Of a stretch of DNA of 64,000 nt, positions 1-9,461 are shown one piece after another. The DNA is from SM23-73-3 sp964580215 (lineage in GTDB: Bacteria; Zixibacteria; MSB-5A5; SM1-73). Within the stretch, counting starts at the first letter, position 1, and each line of letters opens with the position of its first letter. The stretch is from assembly GCA_964580215.1 (NCBI GenBank), contig CAZOJT010000006.1, positions 40,437 through 104,436 of the forward strand. The letters run 5' to 3'. The notes under the pieces were generated by a model. It saw nothing but the letters and a program-made list of their open reading frames with translations. It did no database searches and was not told where the DNA came from. The translations under genes and the position numbers were made by a program.

Positions 1-238
1 GAACAAAATTGTAAAGGGATGGTGAATTTCTGGGTCGAATAAGGTTCGATGACGGGATTTTCCAACAGATGAAAGGATTAAACAAATAGCATTTTTAAAT
101 CTGTTTAATCTGTTGGGAAAAAACGTTGACTTTTGTAGCAAGTGGAAGTAAATTTGCACAATGTGACAAACGAAGAGATTTTTGGATAGGTAATACTTTA
201 TGGTTTATTAAAATCAAGCTTAAGATAAGGAATAAAAA

Positions 239-1183
239 ATGAAAAAAACAGTCGCATGTGGAATTTTTGTATTGGGTTTGCTGTTTTTGATTTCGGTCAC
301 CTCCTGGGGGGTGAACTCTAAAGTGGGCACCACCGCCTACGGATTTCTCAAAATCGACGTCAGCGCCAGATCCACGGCAATGGGTGGAGCTTTTGTGGGA
401 CTGTCCGATGATGAGGCGGCTTTGTATTTCAATCCCGCCGGGCTGATTCAGATCGAGACGAAACGCTTCTTCACCACCTATAACAACTACATCACCGATA
501 TCCAATCAGGCTTCTTGGGATATGTGCATCCTTATAGTGAAAATACCAGGCTGGGTGGTTCCATTTCTTATTTCAATTATGGCTCTTTCACCAGGACAGA
601 TGCTGACGGTTCACCCCGAGGAACCTTCGGGGCATCAGATTTCGCTTTAGCGGTTTCCTTAACCAAAGGGATAAACTCTCAATTTAGCCTGGGTGCAACC
701 GGAAAGTTCATCTATGAGAAGATTGAAGGATACTCCTCTGATGCTCTGGCTTTAGATTTGGGGATTTTGTATATCTCCAGAGATACTCGTACTCGCATTG
801 GCGGAGTGGGCCAGAACATAGGGAATCAACTCAAGGGTCACACTAAATCGCATAAGGATCCATTACCTTCATCAGTTAAGCTGGGAATTTCTCATCACAT
901 GCGAGAGCTTCCCCTGATTGTAGCCTTTGATGTGGCCAAGCCCTTTGATAATGACATTTTCTTCAATCTGGGGGGGGAGTTCACCGCCTTCAAACCCCTT
1001 TATTTAAGATTCGGTTGGAGTTCCTTTGGCAAGAATTTCAAAACCGATTCAGACAAGGACAATTTGGCGGGCTTTGCCGCTGGGTTCGGGGTGACATGGA
1101 AAGTCTACCGCTTTGATTATGCCTATTCCTCCTATGCAGATTTAGGCGGGGTGCATAAGATTTCTATCTCAGGAGAGATTTAA
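239..1183 (+). CDS. PorV/PorQ family outer-membrane protein
   Basis: Predicted outer-membrane beta-barrel protein of 314 aa. Residues 1-24 are a clear signal peptide (MKK, hydrophobic core, small residues before the mature end). The mature start carries the family signature, SARSTAMGGAFVGL near residues 42-55 and ALYFNPAGL near 61-69, followed by alternating beta-strand sequence to the C-terminus. Relatives (UPF0164, PorV/PorQ) sit in the outer membrane of FCB-group bacteria, where PorV helps release type IX secretion substrates; that role is not shown here. ATG start 8 nt after an AAGGA. The gene stands alone, with a repeat-filled spacer downstream. Family call good, exact function open. Confidence 0.82.
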   Translation: MKKTVACGIFVLGLLFLISVTSWGVNSKVGTTAYGFLKIDVSARSTAMGGAFVGLSDDEAALYFNPAGLIQIETKRFFTTYNNYITDIQSGFLGYVHPYSENTRLGGSISYFNYGSFTRTDADGSPRGTFGASDFALAVSLTKGINSQFSLGATGKFIYEKIEGYSSDALALDLGILYISRDTRTRIGGVGQNIGNQLKGHTKSHKDPLPSSVKLGISHHMRELPLIVAFDVAKPFDNDIFFNLGGEFTAFKPLYLRFGWSSFGKNFKTDSDKDNLAGFAAGFGVTWKVYRFDYAYSSYADLGGVHKISISGEI

Positions 1184-1363
1184 ACCTTTTGTCCAATTTT
1201 CCTATGAATACATACGACGGACAAAGATTCGAAGACGTCTCCCATAACGAATCTCTGAGCCATCGGGATGGTCATATTTTTTTTCTCTTCATGGTTGGCG
1301 GTGAGGCCGCATCAACCAATTCATGAGACAAAGTAACGCATAAATCAAGAAGGGATTTTGTAG

Positions 1364-1452
1364 GTCCGAAATCCCCCATTTGGGGGTTTCGGACAGAAGA
1401 GCAAGAATTAAAAGATGAGTCTATCCCCCTCTCCATAAAATGGAGAGGGGGA
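1364..1452. repeat. Intergenic palindromic repeats
   Basis: The 370-nt spacer between the PorV-like and SPFH genes holds two hairpin repeats. One is at 1364-1394: GTCCGAAAT and its complement around a CCCCCATTTGGGGG core; related copies lie near 5232, 9663 and 9977. The other is at 1424-1452: a TCCCCCTCTCCAT arm and its complement. No gene seen between them. Confidence 0.7.
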
Positions 1453-1556
1453 ACCAAGGGGGAGAGATAGCAGGTCTTTGCGAACATGGCTTGGCGAATG
1501 AACCATAAAAACTTAATCCTTTTTAAACCACAAACCAAAAAAAGGAGGTGAAAAGT

Positions 1557-2354
1557 ATGAACAAGCGTAACTTTCTGGTTCTGGCTCTTTTGAGCTTGCT
1601 TCTGGTGGGCTGTGGCACCCGAATTCCCTCCGGACATCACGGGGTGAAATATTTCCAATTCCGGGGGGGGACCCAGATGGGTAAAATCTACGGGGAGGGT
1701 TTCAACTGGCACCTGCCCTGGAATAACATCTTCGTCTATAAGACCCAGACCGATGAGAGATTGGAGAACTTACACGTTCTTTCATCTGACGGAGCTTCCA
1801 TCGGGTTGGAGACCTCGGTCTGGTTTAGGCCCATTGTAGATAAATTGGATAGCCTTCAGATAAGGGTGGGACCTGCCTATTATGATGTGTTGATCGGTCC
1901 GGTGCTCAGAGGCGAGGCACGCAGCATCGTGGGCAGATACAAGCCGGATGAGATTTACAGCACCAAAAGGGAGATCATTTCCTCAGAAATCGTAGAGGCA
2001 GTCAGCGCAGTGCTGAAAGAGAAGTTCATAGATGTGGAAAACGTGATCATAAGAAATGTGGTGCTCCCTCCCAAGATAACTGAAGCCATAGATTACAAGT
2101 TAGCCGCGGACCAGGAACAACAAAAGATGAAGTTTGTTCTGCTCAAAGAAGAACAGGAGGCCAAGCGAAAAAAGATCGAAGCTCAGGGAATCGCTGATTT
2201 TCAACGGATCATAACTCAGGGGCTTACTGATAATCTTCTTCGGTGGAAGGGAATTGAGGCGACCATAAAGTTAGCCGAAAGTCCCAACACCAAGGTCGTG
2301 GTCATCGGAAGCTCAGAATCCGGACTCCCTCTGATTTTAGGCGGTGAAAAATAA
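1557..2354 (+). CDS. SPFH/prohibitin-family lipoprotein
   Basis: Prohibitin-like (SPFH/band 7) protein of 265 aa, probably a membrane-anchored scaffold or protease-modulating protein. The N-terminus is hydrophobic and ends in a lipobox (LLLVGC, Cys19), so it is likely a lipoprotein. The SPFH domain follows, with the typical run from HHGVKY through VENVIIRNVVLPP. A charged helical segment (AADQEQQK to KKIEAQGIADFQ) near the C-terminus is the usual coiled coil. ATG 1557 is chosen over GTG 1548 because the AAAGGAGGTG ribosome site overlaps that GTG and lies 6 nt before the ATG. A strong hairpin terminator follows the stop codon. Confidence 0.85.
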   Translation: MNKRNFLVLALLSLLLVGCGTRIPSGHHGVKYFQFRGGTQMGKIYGEGFNWHLPWNNIFVYKTQTDERLENLHVLSSDGASIGLETSVWFRPIVDKLDSLQIRVGPAYYDVLIGPVLRGEARSIVGRYKPDEIYSTKREIISSEIVEAVSAVLKEKFIDVENVIIRNVVLPPKITEAIDYKLAADQEQQKMKFVLLKEEQEAKRKKIEAQGIADFQRIITQGLTDNLLRWKGIEATIKLAESPNTKVVVIGSSESGLPLILGGEK

Positions 2355-2409
2355 CGAGGAAAAGATTTTTCTTGAGCCAGAGCCGAATTTAGAGAGAAGC
2401 AATAGATTT

Positions 2410-2446
2410 GGGGCGGTGATCCCAGCCCTCACCGCCCCACTTTTTC
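2410..2446 (+). terminator. Rho-independent terminator after SPFH gene
   Basis: Ten-base stem GGGGCGGTGA / TCACCGCCCC with a 9-nt loop, then ACTTTTTC. It lies 55 nt after the SPFH stop codon. Confidence 0.75.
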
Positions 2447-2570
2447 ATTCTATCTGATTCTTTCAAATCCGTATGAGTTAAGTAAGAGGTCTGAGTTTTT
2501 CGAGTCTGTCATAAGAGTTAATAAACGCCTCTCCATAACCGATCATATATAAAATGAGACCAAAATTTGC

Positions 2571-2665
2571 GTAGCCAAGCCTTCATGGCTTGGAGGCAAA
2601 CCATCCTTCGACATCCCGCCTTTGGCGGGAGACGAAGTGTAAAGGCTTGCCTACGCGTAAGCTAA
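2571..2665. repeat. GTAGCCAAGCCTTCATGGCTTGG repeat block (interrupted copy)
   Basis: A copy of the family also seen at about 7265 and 63838: palindromic CCAAGCC..GGCTTGG, then GGCTTGCCTACGC. Here the block is interrupted between its two halves by extra sequence that includes a CCCGCCTTTGGCGGG palindrome. The rest of the 2355-2816 spacer shows no gene. Confidence 0.6.
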
Positions 2666-2816
2666 GGAAAAAAGCAAAAAGACTGCCTCTAAATAGAGGA
2701 TGGCTTAATTACACCACACGAGTGAATGCAAATGGATTAAAAATTTCTTTTTGTTTTTTTGGAAAGGTATAATATTTTGGATTGACTGTCACATGTTCCA
2801 CAGGTGAGGTGAGACT

Positions 2817-3755
2817 TTGCAAAGATATGATTTGGCTATAGCCTGGTGCTGGGAATTCGACGCTGATTTTGTCTTCCATATAGATACCGAGTGTGGAAGA
2901 AGAGGACTTTTCTCGTATCTTATTCATCCCCATAATTTGTTTGAAACACTACATCGGATGGAGAACAGGGAACTTCGGTTCAAAGTCTTTTTTGATCGAG
3001 CATCTGATCAGGAGGAGGATTTTGACCAGTTGGTGGATTTGATGCAGTATCGGAGGGTAAAGATGATCAATGATGCTGATCGGGTTTTGTGGGCGATCGA
3101 CAAAGCCACCATGCATAAGGAGTTTTCTTCAAACGGAATACACGTTCCCCACACCATCATACTCCCTCCCTGGGACAAACGTCCTCGACTAAATTCAATC
3201 CATCTGGACAGAGTGGGAACGCCCTTTGTGATCAAGCCAGCTTGTGGAGGGTGTGGTGATGGCGTGATCACTGATGCCCGAACCATGGAGGACGTTCAAC
3301 AAACTCGACAGGAGTTCCCCGACGATAAATACCTGGTGCAGGAGAAGATCGATCCAGTTCAGATAAATGGTCATAGAGCCTGGTTTAGAGTTTTCTTCGC
3401 ATTTGGAGAAATTCTTCCCTGCTGGTGGGATGATCAGACCAAGATAGCAGACGTTTTATCGCCATTAGAGATCGACAGAAAGATTTATTCTAATATAAAA
3501 AGCATCATGCGGCAAGTAGCCAAAATTTCCAAATTGGAACTTTTCTCCACGGAGATAGCCTTAACCTCTCAAGGAAAGCTTCTGGTAATTGATCACGTAA
3601 ACGATCAGGTGGATTTGAGGAAAAAATCGTCTCATTTCGATGGCATACCGAATGAGGTGGTGGATCGGATTGTGATTAATCTGGTCGACTGGGTGGAGAA
3701 GCGTGTTCGCCGCACCTCCAATCGAAGGGAGCCTTCCCTGTGCGAAAAGATTTGA
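2817..3755 (+). CDS. ATP-grasp domain protein
   Basis: Predicted ATP-grasp ligase-type protein of 312 aa. The central part has the fold's landmarks: a lysine/glycine-rich ATP-binding segment (PFVIKPACGGCGDGV), a second strand with the nucleotide-hinge sequence YLVQEKID, and late acidic/asparagine residues (ELFSTEIAL, then VIDHVNDQVD) in place of the usual metal-binding D/E..E.N. The substrate cannot be told. TTG start with a GAGGTGAG ribosome site 5 nt upstream. Its end overlaps the GTG start of the phosphoglucosamine mutase gene, so the two are probably co-translated and may share a cell-envelope or amino-sugar context. Confidence 0.72.
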   Translation: MQRYDLAIAWCWEFDADFVFHIDTECGRRGLFSYLIHPHNLFETLHRMENRELRFKVFFDRASDQEEDFDQLVDLMQYRRVKMINDADRVLWAIDKATMHKEFSSNGIHVPHTIILPPWDKRPRLNSIHLDRVGTPFVIKPACGGCGDGVITDARTMEDVQQTRQEFPDDKYLVQEKIDPVQINGHRAWFRVFFAFGEILPCWWDDQTKIADVLSPLEIDRKIYSNIKSIMRQVAKISKLELFSTEIALTSQGKLLVIDHVNDQVDLRKKSSHFDGIPNEVVDRIVINLVDWVEKRVRRTSNRREPSLCEKI

Positions 3756-5092
3756 TGGCAGGAATTTCAGGTGTCAGAGGGGTAGTCGGAGAAAGTTTAA
3801 CCCCGGATTTAGTGCTAAAATACTCCTCCGCCTTTGGGACCTTGTGTAAATCCGGAAAAGTGATCCTGGGAAGAGATTCACGGGTCTCTGGGGAAATGGT
3901 CAGGTCTGCTGTGATCTCCGGACTTTTGTCAACCGGATGCCAGGTGATAGATTTAGGCATCTGTGCCACTCCCACCGTCGAGATAGCGGTCGAAGAACTG
4001 AAGGCAAAGGGAGGAATAATCATAACCGCCAGCCATAACCCCATTCAGTGGAATGCATTAAAATTTGTGGGAGCGGATGGAATCTTCTTGGATGAAAAAA
4101 ATAGTAGGAAACTTTTTGAATTAGTGAAAAGTGGCAGGATCAGATATAAAAGGTGGGACAGTCTGGGCAAGATCAGTTTCGATCATAGCTGGATTGAGAA
4201 ACATATGGACAAAATTCTTAAATTAAGCTACATAAATCCGCAGAAGATAAGAAAAAGGAAATTTCGGGTGGTTCTGGACTGCTGTAATGGGGCGGGTGGA
4301 GTTATATCTCCACATCTTTTGAAAGCTTTAGGCTGTGAGGTAATTGAGTTGAATTGCAAAGTGGATGGAAACTTTGCCCATGATCCAGAGCCAGTTCCCC
4401 GAAATTTGGTTTCCCTGTGTCAAGCCGTGAAGAAAAAAAATGCCGACTTAGGATTTGCCAACGACCCGGATGTGGATCGACTGGCTATAGTGTCGGAGGA
4501 AGGAATACCGTTAGGAGAGGAGGCTACACTGGCCCTAACAACAAAGTTCATCCTGAGCCGCAAGCCGAAATCCAAGGTGGTGACCAACATCTCCACCTCC
4601 CGGATGATAGATGATATTGCTAAAGAATTTGGCTCTTTTGTGTATAGAACCAAAGTGGGCGAAGCCCATGTAGCCAGACGGCTAAAGGCTGTCAAAGGGA
4701 TAATCGGGGGGGAAGGGAATGGAGGGGTTATCCTGCCTGAGTTTCACTATGGGCGGGATGCTTTGGTGGGAATGGCTCTGATCCTGGAGTATCTAACTGA
4801 ATCCAAAGAACCCATCAGCCAGTTAGCCTCGAATCTGCCCCGATATTTTATGCTCAAAAAGAAGGCGAAACTGACCAGAAAGTTCGAAAAGAATTTACTC
4901 AAACTGAAAAGAAGATATTCCAGCGAGAGGATAAACTTAATTGATGGGGTGAGAATTGATTTTGAGAACTCCTGGCTACATATAAGAAAATCCAACACCG
5001 AACCTGTGGTGCGGGTGATAGCTGAAGCCAAATCGAAAAAAGAAGCATCGAAACTGGTGGCGGATGCAGTCCAGATCATCGCCCAGGATTAA
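3740..5092 (+). CDS. glmM: Phosphoglucosamine mutase / phosphomannomutase
   Basis: Alpha-D-phosphohexomutase of 450 aa, probably interconverting glucosamine-6-phosphate and glucosamine-1-phosphate for UDP-GlcNAc. Motifs in order: SGVRGVVGESLTP at the N-terminus, the phosphoserine loop TASHNP (Ser98), the metal loop NDPDVDRLA, the sugar loop GGEGNGGVI, and the phosphate-binding KSNTEPVVRV near the C-terminus. The next gene is glmS, which makes its substrate, and this supports GlmM over a mannose enzyme. GTG 3740 follows AAGGGA; ATG 3755, overlapping the upstream stop codon, is an alternative start that would remove five residues. Confidence 0.85.
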   Translation: MRKDLMAGISGVRGVVGESLTPDLVLKYSSAFGTLCKSGKVILGRDSRVSGEMVRSAVISGLLSTGCQVIDLGICATPTVEIAVEELKAKGGIIITASHNPIQWNALKFVGADGIFLDEKNSRKLFELVKSGRIRYKRWDSLGKISFDHSWIEKHMDKILKLSYINPQKIRKRKFRVVLDCCNGAGGVISPHLLKALGCEVIELNCKVDGNFAHDPEPVPRNLVSLCQAVKKKNADLGFANDPDVDRLAIVSEEGIPLGEEATLALTTKFILSRKPKSKVVTNISTSRMIDDIAKEFGSFVYRTKVGEAHVARRLKAVKGIIGGEGNGGVILPEFHYGRDALVGMALILEYLTESKEPISQLASNLPRYFMLKKKAKLTRKFEKNLLKLKRRYSSERINLIDGVRIDFENSWLHIRKSNTEPVVRVIAEAKSKKEASKLVADAVQIIAQD

Positions 5093-5417
5093 AAACTAAA
5101 TAGGAAAAATCCTTGTGGTCGATCCGCTCCTCTTGACCCGAGGGCACAAAAATTGTCATTCTGAGCGTAGCGAAGAATCTACAAAAGGAGAGATGTTTCG
5201 CTTCGCTCAACATGACACCTAACAGCATGTAGGTCCGAAATCACCCGCCAATGGCGGGGGTTTCGGACGAAGTTGCTGAAAATTAAAGAAAAAAACTCTT
5301 CCCAATCCTCAAAAAAGACGTATCTTTAAATCGGAAACAAACCTTTTTCATCTTGGATGAAGAAACTCAAACAAAGCAGTTGGAAGCTTTAGCCGGATCG
5401 ATTACCAAGGAGCGAAT
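5093..5417. repeat. Repeat-filled spacer before glmS
   Basis: Contains a TCATTCTGAGCG..GAAGAATCT repeat with its partner TTTCGCTTCGCTCAACATGACA (5157-5218), and a GTCCGAAAT / TTTCGGAC hairpin around a CCCGCCAATGGCGGG core (about 5232-5270). The last 130 nt are an open but start-less frame running into glmS. No glmS ribozyme core was recognised. Confidence 0.6.
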
Positions 5418-7244
5418 ATGTGTGGAATAATCGGATATGTAGGCAAAGAAAAAGCGGTTCCTCTTTTGGTTGAGGGACTGAAAAGATTGGAATATCGGGG
5501 ATATGATTCAGCCGGAATAGCGGTGCTGGAGGATGGGGGATTGATATTTGAGAAATGTGCAGGTAAAATAAGTGCGCTTGAAGCTTTGCTTCAGAACAAG
5601 AAATTCAATAGCACCACCGGAATAGCTCACACCAGATGGGCAACCCATGGAGAGCCAACAGATGAAAACGCTCACCCTCACCTGGATTGCAAGGGCAACA
5701 TTGCGGTGGTGCACAACGGTATCATCGAGAATTATCGTAGTTTAAGGGAGCTTCTAATTCAAAAAGGACACAAGTTCACCTCCGATACCGATACAGAAAT
5801 TCTGGCTCATTTAATCGAGGAATACTACGACGGCGATCTTCTGGAAGCCACCCAGGCGGCATTATCCCAGGTGGAGGGGACCTACGGCATTGCGGTAGTC
5901 TGCAAGGACAATCCCCACCAGATAGTGGCAGCACGCCATGGGAGTCCACTGGTGATTGGCACGGGAAAGGGAGAAAATTTTGTGGCATCAGACGTAGCCG
6001 CTATCCTGAGACATACCAATCGGGTGGTTTATCTGGAAGATAGGGAGGTGGCTTTGGTCGATCCGGACAGCTTTATCATCTCCACCGTGGACAAAACCGA
6101 GGTCACTCCACAGATTCAAGAGATCTCCTGGACTTTAGATCAGATTGAGAAGGGGGGATTTCCTCATTTCATGCTCAAGGAGATATTCGAACAGTCCACC
6201 ACCCTGCGAAATGCCATAAGGGGCCGATTGAACTATGAAGAGGGAACCGCCCGTTTGAACGGACTCAATTTACAGTACGAGGAGTTACATCTTATAGATC
6301 GGATAATCATCCTTGCCTGTGGCACCGCCTGGCATGCGGCTTTAGTGGGCGAATATATGATTGAGGATGCCGCCTTAATTCCGGTGGAGGTGGAATACGC
6401 CTCCGAGTTTCGGTATAGAAGCCCCATCATCAATGAAGGAACCATCGTCTTGGTGATAAGCCAATCCGGCGAGACTACGGATACGCAGGCGGCACTCAGG
6501 GAGGCTAAAAGGAAAGGGGCGACGGTCTTAGGGATATGTAATGTGGTAGGAAGCACCATAGCGCGAGAAACTGATGGTGGGGTTTACATCCACGCCGGTC
6601 CGGAAATTGGAGTAGCCTCCACCAAAGCCTTCACCTCTCAGATGATGGTCTTGGCTTTAGTCTCCTTGCTTTTGGCTCGAATGAGGACCATGCCTTTGGA
6701 GAGGGGAAGAGAGATTATTGACGCCATTTATAATATCCCGGATCAGGTGGAGCAGATTCTCAAAAATGATTCTCACATCAAAAGCATCGCCGAAAAATAT
6801 TATCAAAAGAATAACTGTCTGTATTTAGGTAGGGGTTTTAACTTTCCCATTGCCCTGGAGGGCGCCCTGAAGCTGAAGGAGATATCCTATATCCATGCCG
6901 AAGGTTATCCTGCCGCAGAGATGAAACACGGCCCCATAGCTTTGATAGATGAAAACATGCCGGTGGTGGTGATAGCCCTCAAAGACAAGGTGCATGATAA
7001 GGTTCTTTCCAACATAGCGGAGATCAAGGCGCGCAAAGGAAAAATTATTGCGGTTGCCACCCAGGGAGATAACGAGATTGCGGATAAGGTAGATCACGTC
7101 ATATATATTCCCCATACTTTAGAACTCTTGACTCCTATCCTCTCGGTAATTCCTCTCCAGCTTTTAGCTTACCATATGGCGGTAATGCGAGAGTGTAACG
7201 TGGATCAACCCAGAAATTTGGCAAAAAGCGTTACGGTAGAATAG
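5418..7244 (+). CDS. glmS: Glutamine-fructose-6-phosphate aminotransferase
   Basis: Makes glucosamine-6-phosphate from fructose-6-phosphate and glutamine, the first step to UDP-GlcNAc, in the cytoplasm. At 608 aa it has the family's usual length. The N-terminal nucleophile CGIIGYVG is exposed once Met1 is removed. The class II glutaminase motifs HTRWATHG and SDTDTEILAH follow, then two SIS sugar-isomerase domains (CGTAWHAA..SQSGETTDT and GRGFNFPIALEGALKLKEISY). The C-terminal tail PRNLAKSVTVE is the conserved GlmS ending. ATG start with AAGGAGCG 5 nt upstream. Clustered with the mutase that uses its product. Confidence 0.97.
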   Translation: MCGIIGYVGKEKAVPLLVEGLKRLEYRGYDSAGIAVLEDGGLIFEKCAGKISALEALLQNKKFNSTTGIAHTRWATHGEPTDENAHPHLDCKGNIAVVHNGIIENYRSLRELLIQKGHKFTSDTDTEILAHLIEEYYDGDLLEATQAALSQVEGTYGIAVVCKDNPHQIVAARHGSPLVIGTGKGENFVASDVAAILRHTNRVVYLEDREVALVDPDSFIISTVDKTEVTPQIQEISWTLDQIEKGGFPHFMLKEIFEQSTTLRNAIRGRLNYEEGTARLNGLNLQYEELHLIDRIIILACGTAWHAALVGEYMIEDAALIPVEVEYASEFRYRSPIINEGTIVLVISQSGETTDTQAALREAKRKGATVLGICNVVGSTIARETDGGVYIHAGPEIGVASTKAFTSQMMVLALVSLLLARMRTMPLERGREIIDAIYNIPDQVEQILKNDSHIKSIAEKYYQKNNCLYLGRGFNFPIALEGALKLKEISYIHAEGYPAAEMKHGPIALIDENMPVVVIALKDKVHDKVLSNIAEIKARKGKIIAVATQGDNEIADKVDHVIYIPHTLELLTPILSVIPLQLLAYHMAVMRECNVDQPRNLAKSVTVE

Positions 7245-7257
7245 AGTCACGCATATG

Positions 7258-7325
7258 CTGCCGGTCGCTTAGCCAAGCCTTTATGGCTTGGCTGGCAAGC
7301 CGTGAAGGCTTGCCTACGCGCTTGA
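7258..7325. repeat. GTAGCCAAGCCTT repeat copy
   Basis: Near-uninterrupted copy of the family at 2571 and 63838: TAGCCAAGCCTTTATGGCTTGGCTGGCAAG-type palindrome, then AAGGCTTGCCTACGCG. It sits between the convergent glmS and Rel-like genes. Confidence 0.6.
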
Positions 7326-7344
7326 ATGGACTCTCGAATTGATT

Positions 7345-8691
7345 TCATGCCTTCTGAAGTTCTAAATATTCGGCCACCTTCTTTTGCAACTTAGCCATTT
7401 TTTCTGTCATCTCCTTTTCTCTCTTTTCCGTGGGTTCGCTCACTTTTTTTTCTAGCTTGTATCGCCAGTGTGCGACCGCTCCGTATTTTGCCACCTCATC
7501 CATTCTGTCTGTTCTAATTTGAACTTCCAAGAGTTTGCCTTCCCCAGTATTGACCGTAGTATGAATAGATTGGTACTCATTTAGTTTCCTGTTGGTTATC
7601 CAATCTCTATATGGCTTACCGTTTTCATAAATACCTAACTCAGGTGGCCAGAGCCCTTTCACTATATCCCAAGCCTTCCAGCAATCTTCCTCGCTATTAA
7701 CAATTACACGGATGCCCAACGTATCAAAAATTTTCTCAAAATCAGTGTGAAACTTCTGCATTTTTTTATATATGCTATAAATGTGTTTCGGCCTCCCCTC
7801 GATTCTCGCCTGCAAATTCCACTTGTTAAACTCAGTATATAAATCATTTTTAACCTTCTCTATGTAGGCTTCTCTTTCCTCTCTTGTCTCCTTCAATTTT
7901 TCTGCTATTTTACGGTAATTGGCAGGCTCCAGATAACGAAAGGATTCATCTTCCAATGCCCATTTTGTTAACCAAAAACCAATTGCCTCTGCCACAAACG
8001 CGTGAACTCGCAAGCTCTCTTTAGCTATCAGTTTTCTCATGTTTTCGTCTTCTATCAGGTTCTCTAGTAGACACATCGTCGCAACCCTGTCAACCAGCTT
8101 GAAGATCAATACGTCCAATGACTTACAAGAACTTATGAAGAGTTGGATGAATCTTTTGAATGCGTCTAAGCCTGCCTTCTTCTTGACATATTCTTGCTTC
8201 GCTAACTCAATGATGGCTATATGGGCTGGATCGAGTTTGTCTTCTCGGCGCCTCTCATGCCTACGATACTCTATTCTCCACGGAAGGGGCAATTCGAGCT
8301 TGTTAACGTCATAAATGTTTAAGAGGATCGATTTTATTGGCTTACCAAAGTCAGACGCGGGTTTTTTATCGGCTCTCGATTTCTCCTCAGGTACCGATTC
8401 TTCAATTGACTCCTGATTCAGTAGGTCAGACAAAAAAGCTGCGACTACCGCTGGCATATCAACGTTCAACTCAGCTAAAAGGAAAGCAGAAAATAAAGAT
8501 CTTTTAACGTAAATTGGGATTTTTTCTTTTTGGTGAGCAATTTTTGGAAGGAAGACTTCAGAAGCGAGTCGATACGCCTTGTGAACGAGATCTATTTCGC
8601 GCTGACTATGTTCCTTTCCCAAAGAAGTCAACAACTTCGGATACAATTCCTGATTAGATAAATTACCAATTTTATCGAGGGTGGTTTTCAT
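7345..8691 (-). CDS. RelA/SpoT-type (p)ppGpp synthetase with degenerate HD domain
   Basis: A 448-aa protein whose C-terminal half is a full RelA/SpoT synthetase domain: GRPKHIYSIYKKM (substrate loop), DTLGIRVIV, DCWKAWDIV, NEYQSIHTTV and EVQIRTDRMDEVAKYGAVAHW. The usual NGYQS is NEYQS here. The N-terminal half resembles the helical HD hydrolase, but the HD pair is replaced (FLSDLL) and no HDxxED is seen, so hydrolysis is unlikely. TGS and ACT domains are absent, unlike long Rel. It starts 2 nt after the stop of a membrane-protein gene, so the two form one transcription unit. Product nucleotide unproven; it could be housekeeping stress signalling or a conflict module. Confidence 0.78.
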   Translation of the reverse strand: MKTTLDKIGNLSNQELYPKLLTSLGKEHSQREIDLVHKAYRLASEVFLPKIAHQKEKIPIYVKRSLFSAFLLAELNVDMPAVVAAFLSDLLNQESIEESVPEEKSRADKKPASDFGKPIKSILLNIYDVNKLELPLPWRIEYRRHERRREDKLDPAHIAIIELAKQEYVKKKAGLDAFKRFIQLFISSCKSLDVLIFKLVDRVATMCLLENLIEDENMRKLIAKESLRVHAFVAEAIGFWLTKWALEDESFRYLEPANYRKIAEKLKETREEREAYIEKVKNDLYTEFNKWNLQARIEGRPKHIYSIYKKMQKFHTDFEKIFDTLGIRVIVNSEEDCWKAWDIVKGLWPPELGIYENGKPYRDWITNRKLNEYQSIHTTVNTGEGKLLEVQIRTDRMDEVAKYGAVAHWRYKLEKKVSEPTEKREKEMTEKMAKLQKKVAEYLELQKA

Positions 8692-8693
8692 AT

Positions 8694-9461
8694 CTAGGTT
8701 CTTTTCTGGCTCATTAGATCATGATTCTTGTCATTCGCTATTTCCCATAGATCATCAAAATATTTATTGAAGAATCGATAAAGAGAATGTTCACCGTCTC
8801 TAATTTTGTATACAATGGATGTCTCATCTGTTTTCCCCGGTGTATAACCCATTACATAGGCTATGTCGTCAAAAATGAAGAACTTCCACACAAAAGGCTC
8901 GTGATGTGTCTTAGATTCTATCCTGACATTTTTTTCCCGCTTCAGATAGTCTATTTGTTTCTCCGTAGCTCCTATTCCTTGAAGCAAATACTCCAAAGAT
9001 GATTTTCTTTTCTTCGCCCCCTCTATAACATAGTTCGAGTCTTCCGACGCGTGCAATACCCTTATATCATCGTCTCCTTCGGTTTTGCGCTCCGCCAACT
9101 CTCCGAACATTGACGCTGTGGCTCCGCCTAATTGTCGCCTACCTATTTGAAGGAAAAGCTTAGTCTTCTTGGCCTTTGCAAAATCCTTCTTAATTAGATG
9201 TTCACAGGAAACGAGGTTTTTGAAAATTTCCACGATTCCCAACTTCTTTCTCAAAAACCTATACGTTATTCCATCCCGCAACCATGTCAGAAATCTATGC
9301 GCAGCATAACAACCTATTACTGCTGCAACAATCAGGAGAGCTCTAATGATAGATTTCCAAGGTTCGCTGATCGATGGGGAAAGTAGATAGATTGATATTA
9401 CCGCTGAAAGGATAACTGTAATTGAGTATGCAATAATGCTTCCGATTACGGACTTTTTCAT
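8694..9461 (-). CDS. Two-TM membrane protein paired with Rel-like gene
   Basis: Family not recognised; 255 aa. Two hydrophobic helices lie at about residues 3-27 and 38-58 (IIAYSITVILSAVISIYLL, then IIRALLIVAAVIGCYAAHRF). A cytosolic domain follows, ending YRFFNKYFDDLWE after a run FFIFDDIAYVMGY; this ending recalls PLD-like sensor domains of regulators, but that is only a resemblance. ATG 9461 is chosen because AAGGAGAA lies 6 nt upstream; a longer frame from 9527 has no such site. Directly upstream of, and nearly touching, the synthetase gene, so it may anchor, sense or respond to that enzyme's product. Confidence 0.6.
   Translation of the reverse strand: MKKSVIGSIIAYSITVILSAVISIYLLSPSISEPWKSIIRALLIVAAVIGCYAAHRFLTWLRDGITYRFLRKKLGIVEIFKNLVSCEHLIKKDFAKAKKTKLFLQIGRRQLGGATASMFGELAERKTEGDDDIRVLHASEDSNYVIEGAKKRKSSLEYLLQGIGATEKQIDYLKREKNVRIESKTHHEPFVWKFFIFDDIAYVMGYTPGKTDETSIVYKIRDGEHSLYRFFNKYFDDLWEIANDKNHDLMSQKRT

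Noticed and set aside
1..238. Inverted sequence CCAACAGAT..ATCTGTTGGG near 60-117
   Set aside because: Imperfect, interrupted, no T run and no gene before it in the window; related text near 13570 shows it is a spacer repeat.
5093..5417. glmS ribozyme upstream of glmS
   Set aside because: No conserved ribozyme core was found in the spacer; it consists mostly of repeats.
5290..5429. Open frame running into glmS (..DEETQTKQLEALAGSITKERI)
   Set aside because: Protein-like in composition but has no ATG or GTG and begins after a repeat; at most a gene remnant, not enough to call.
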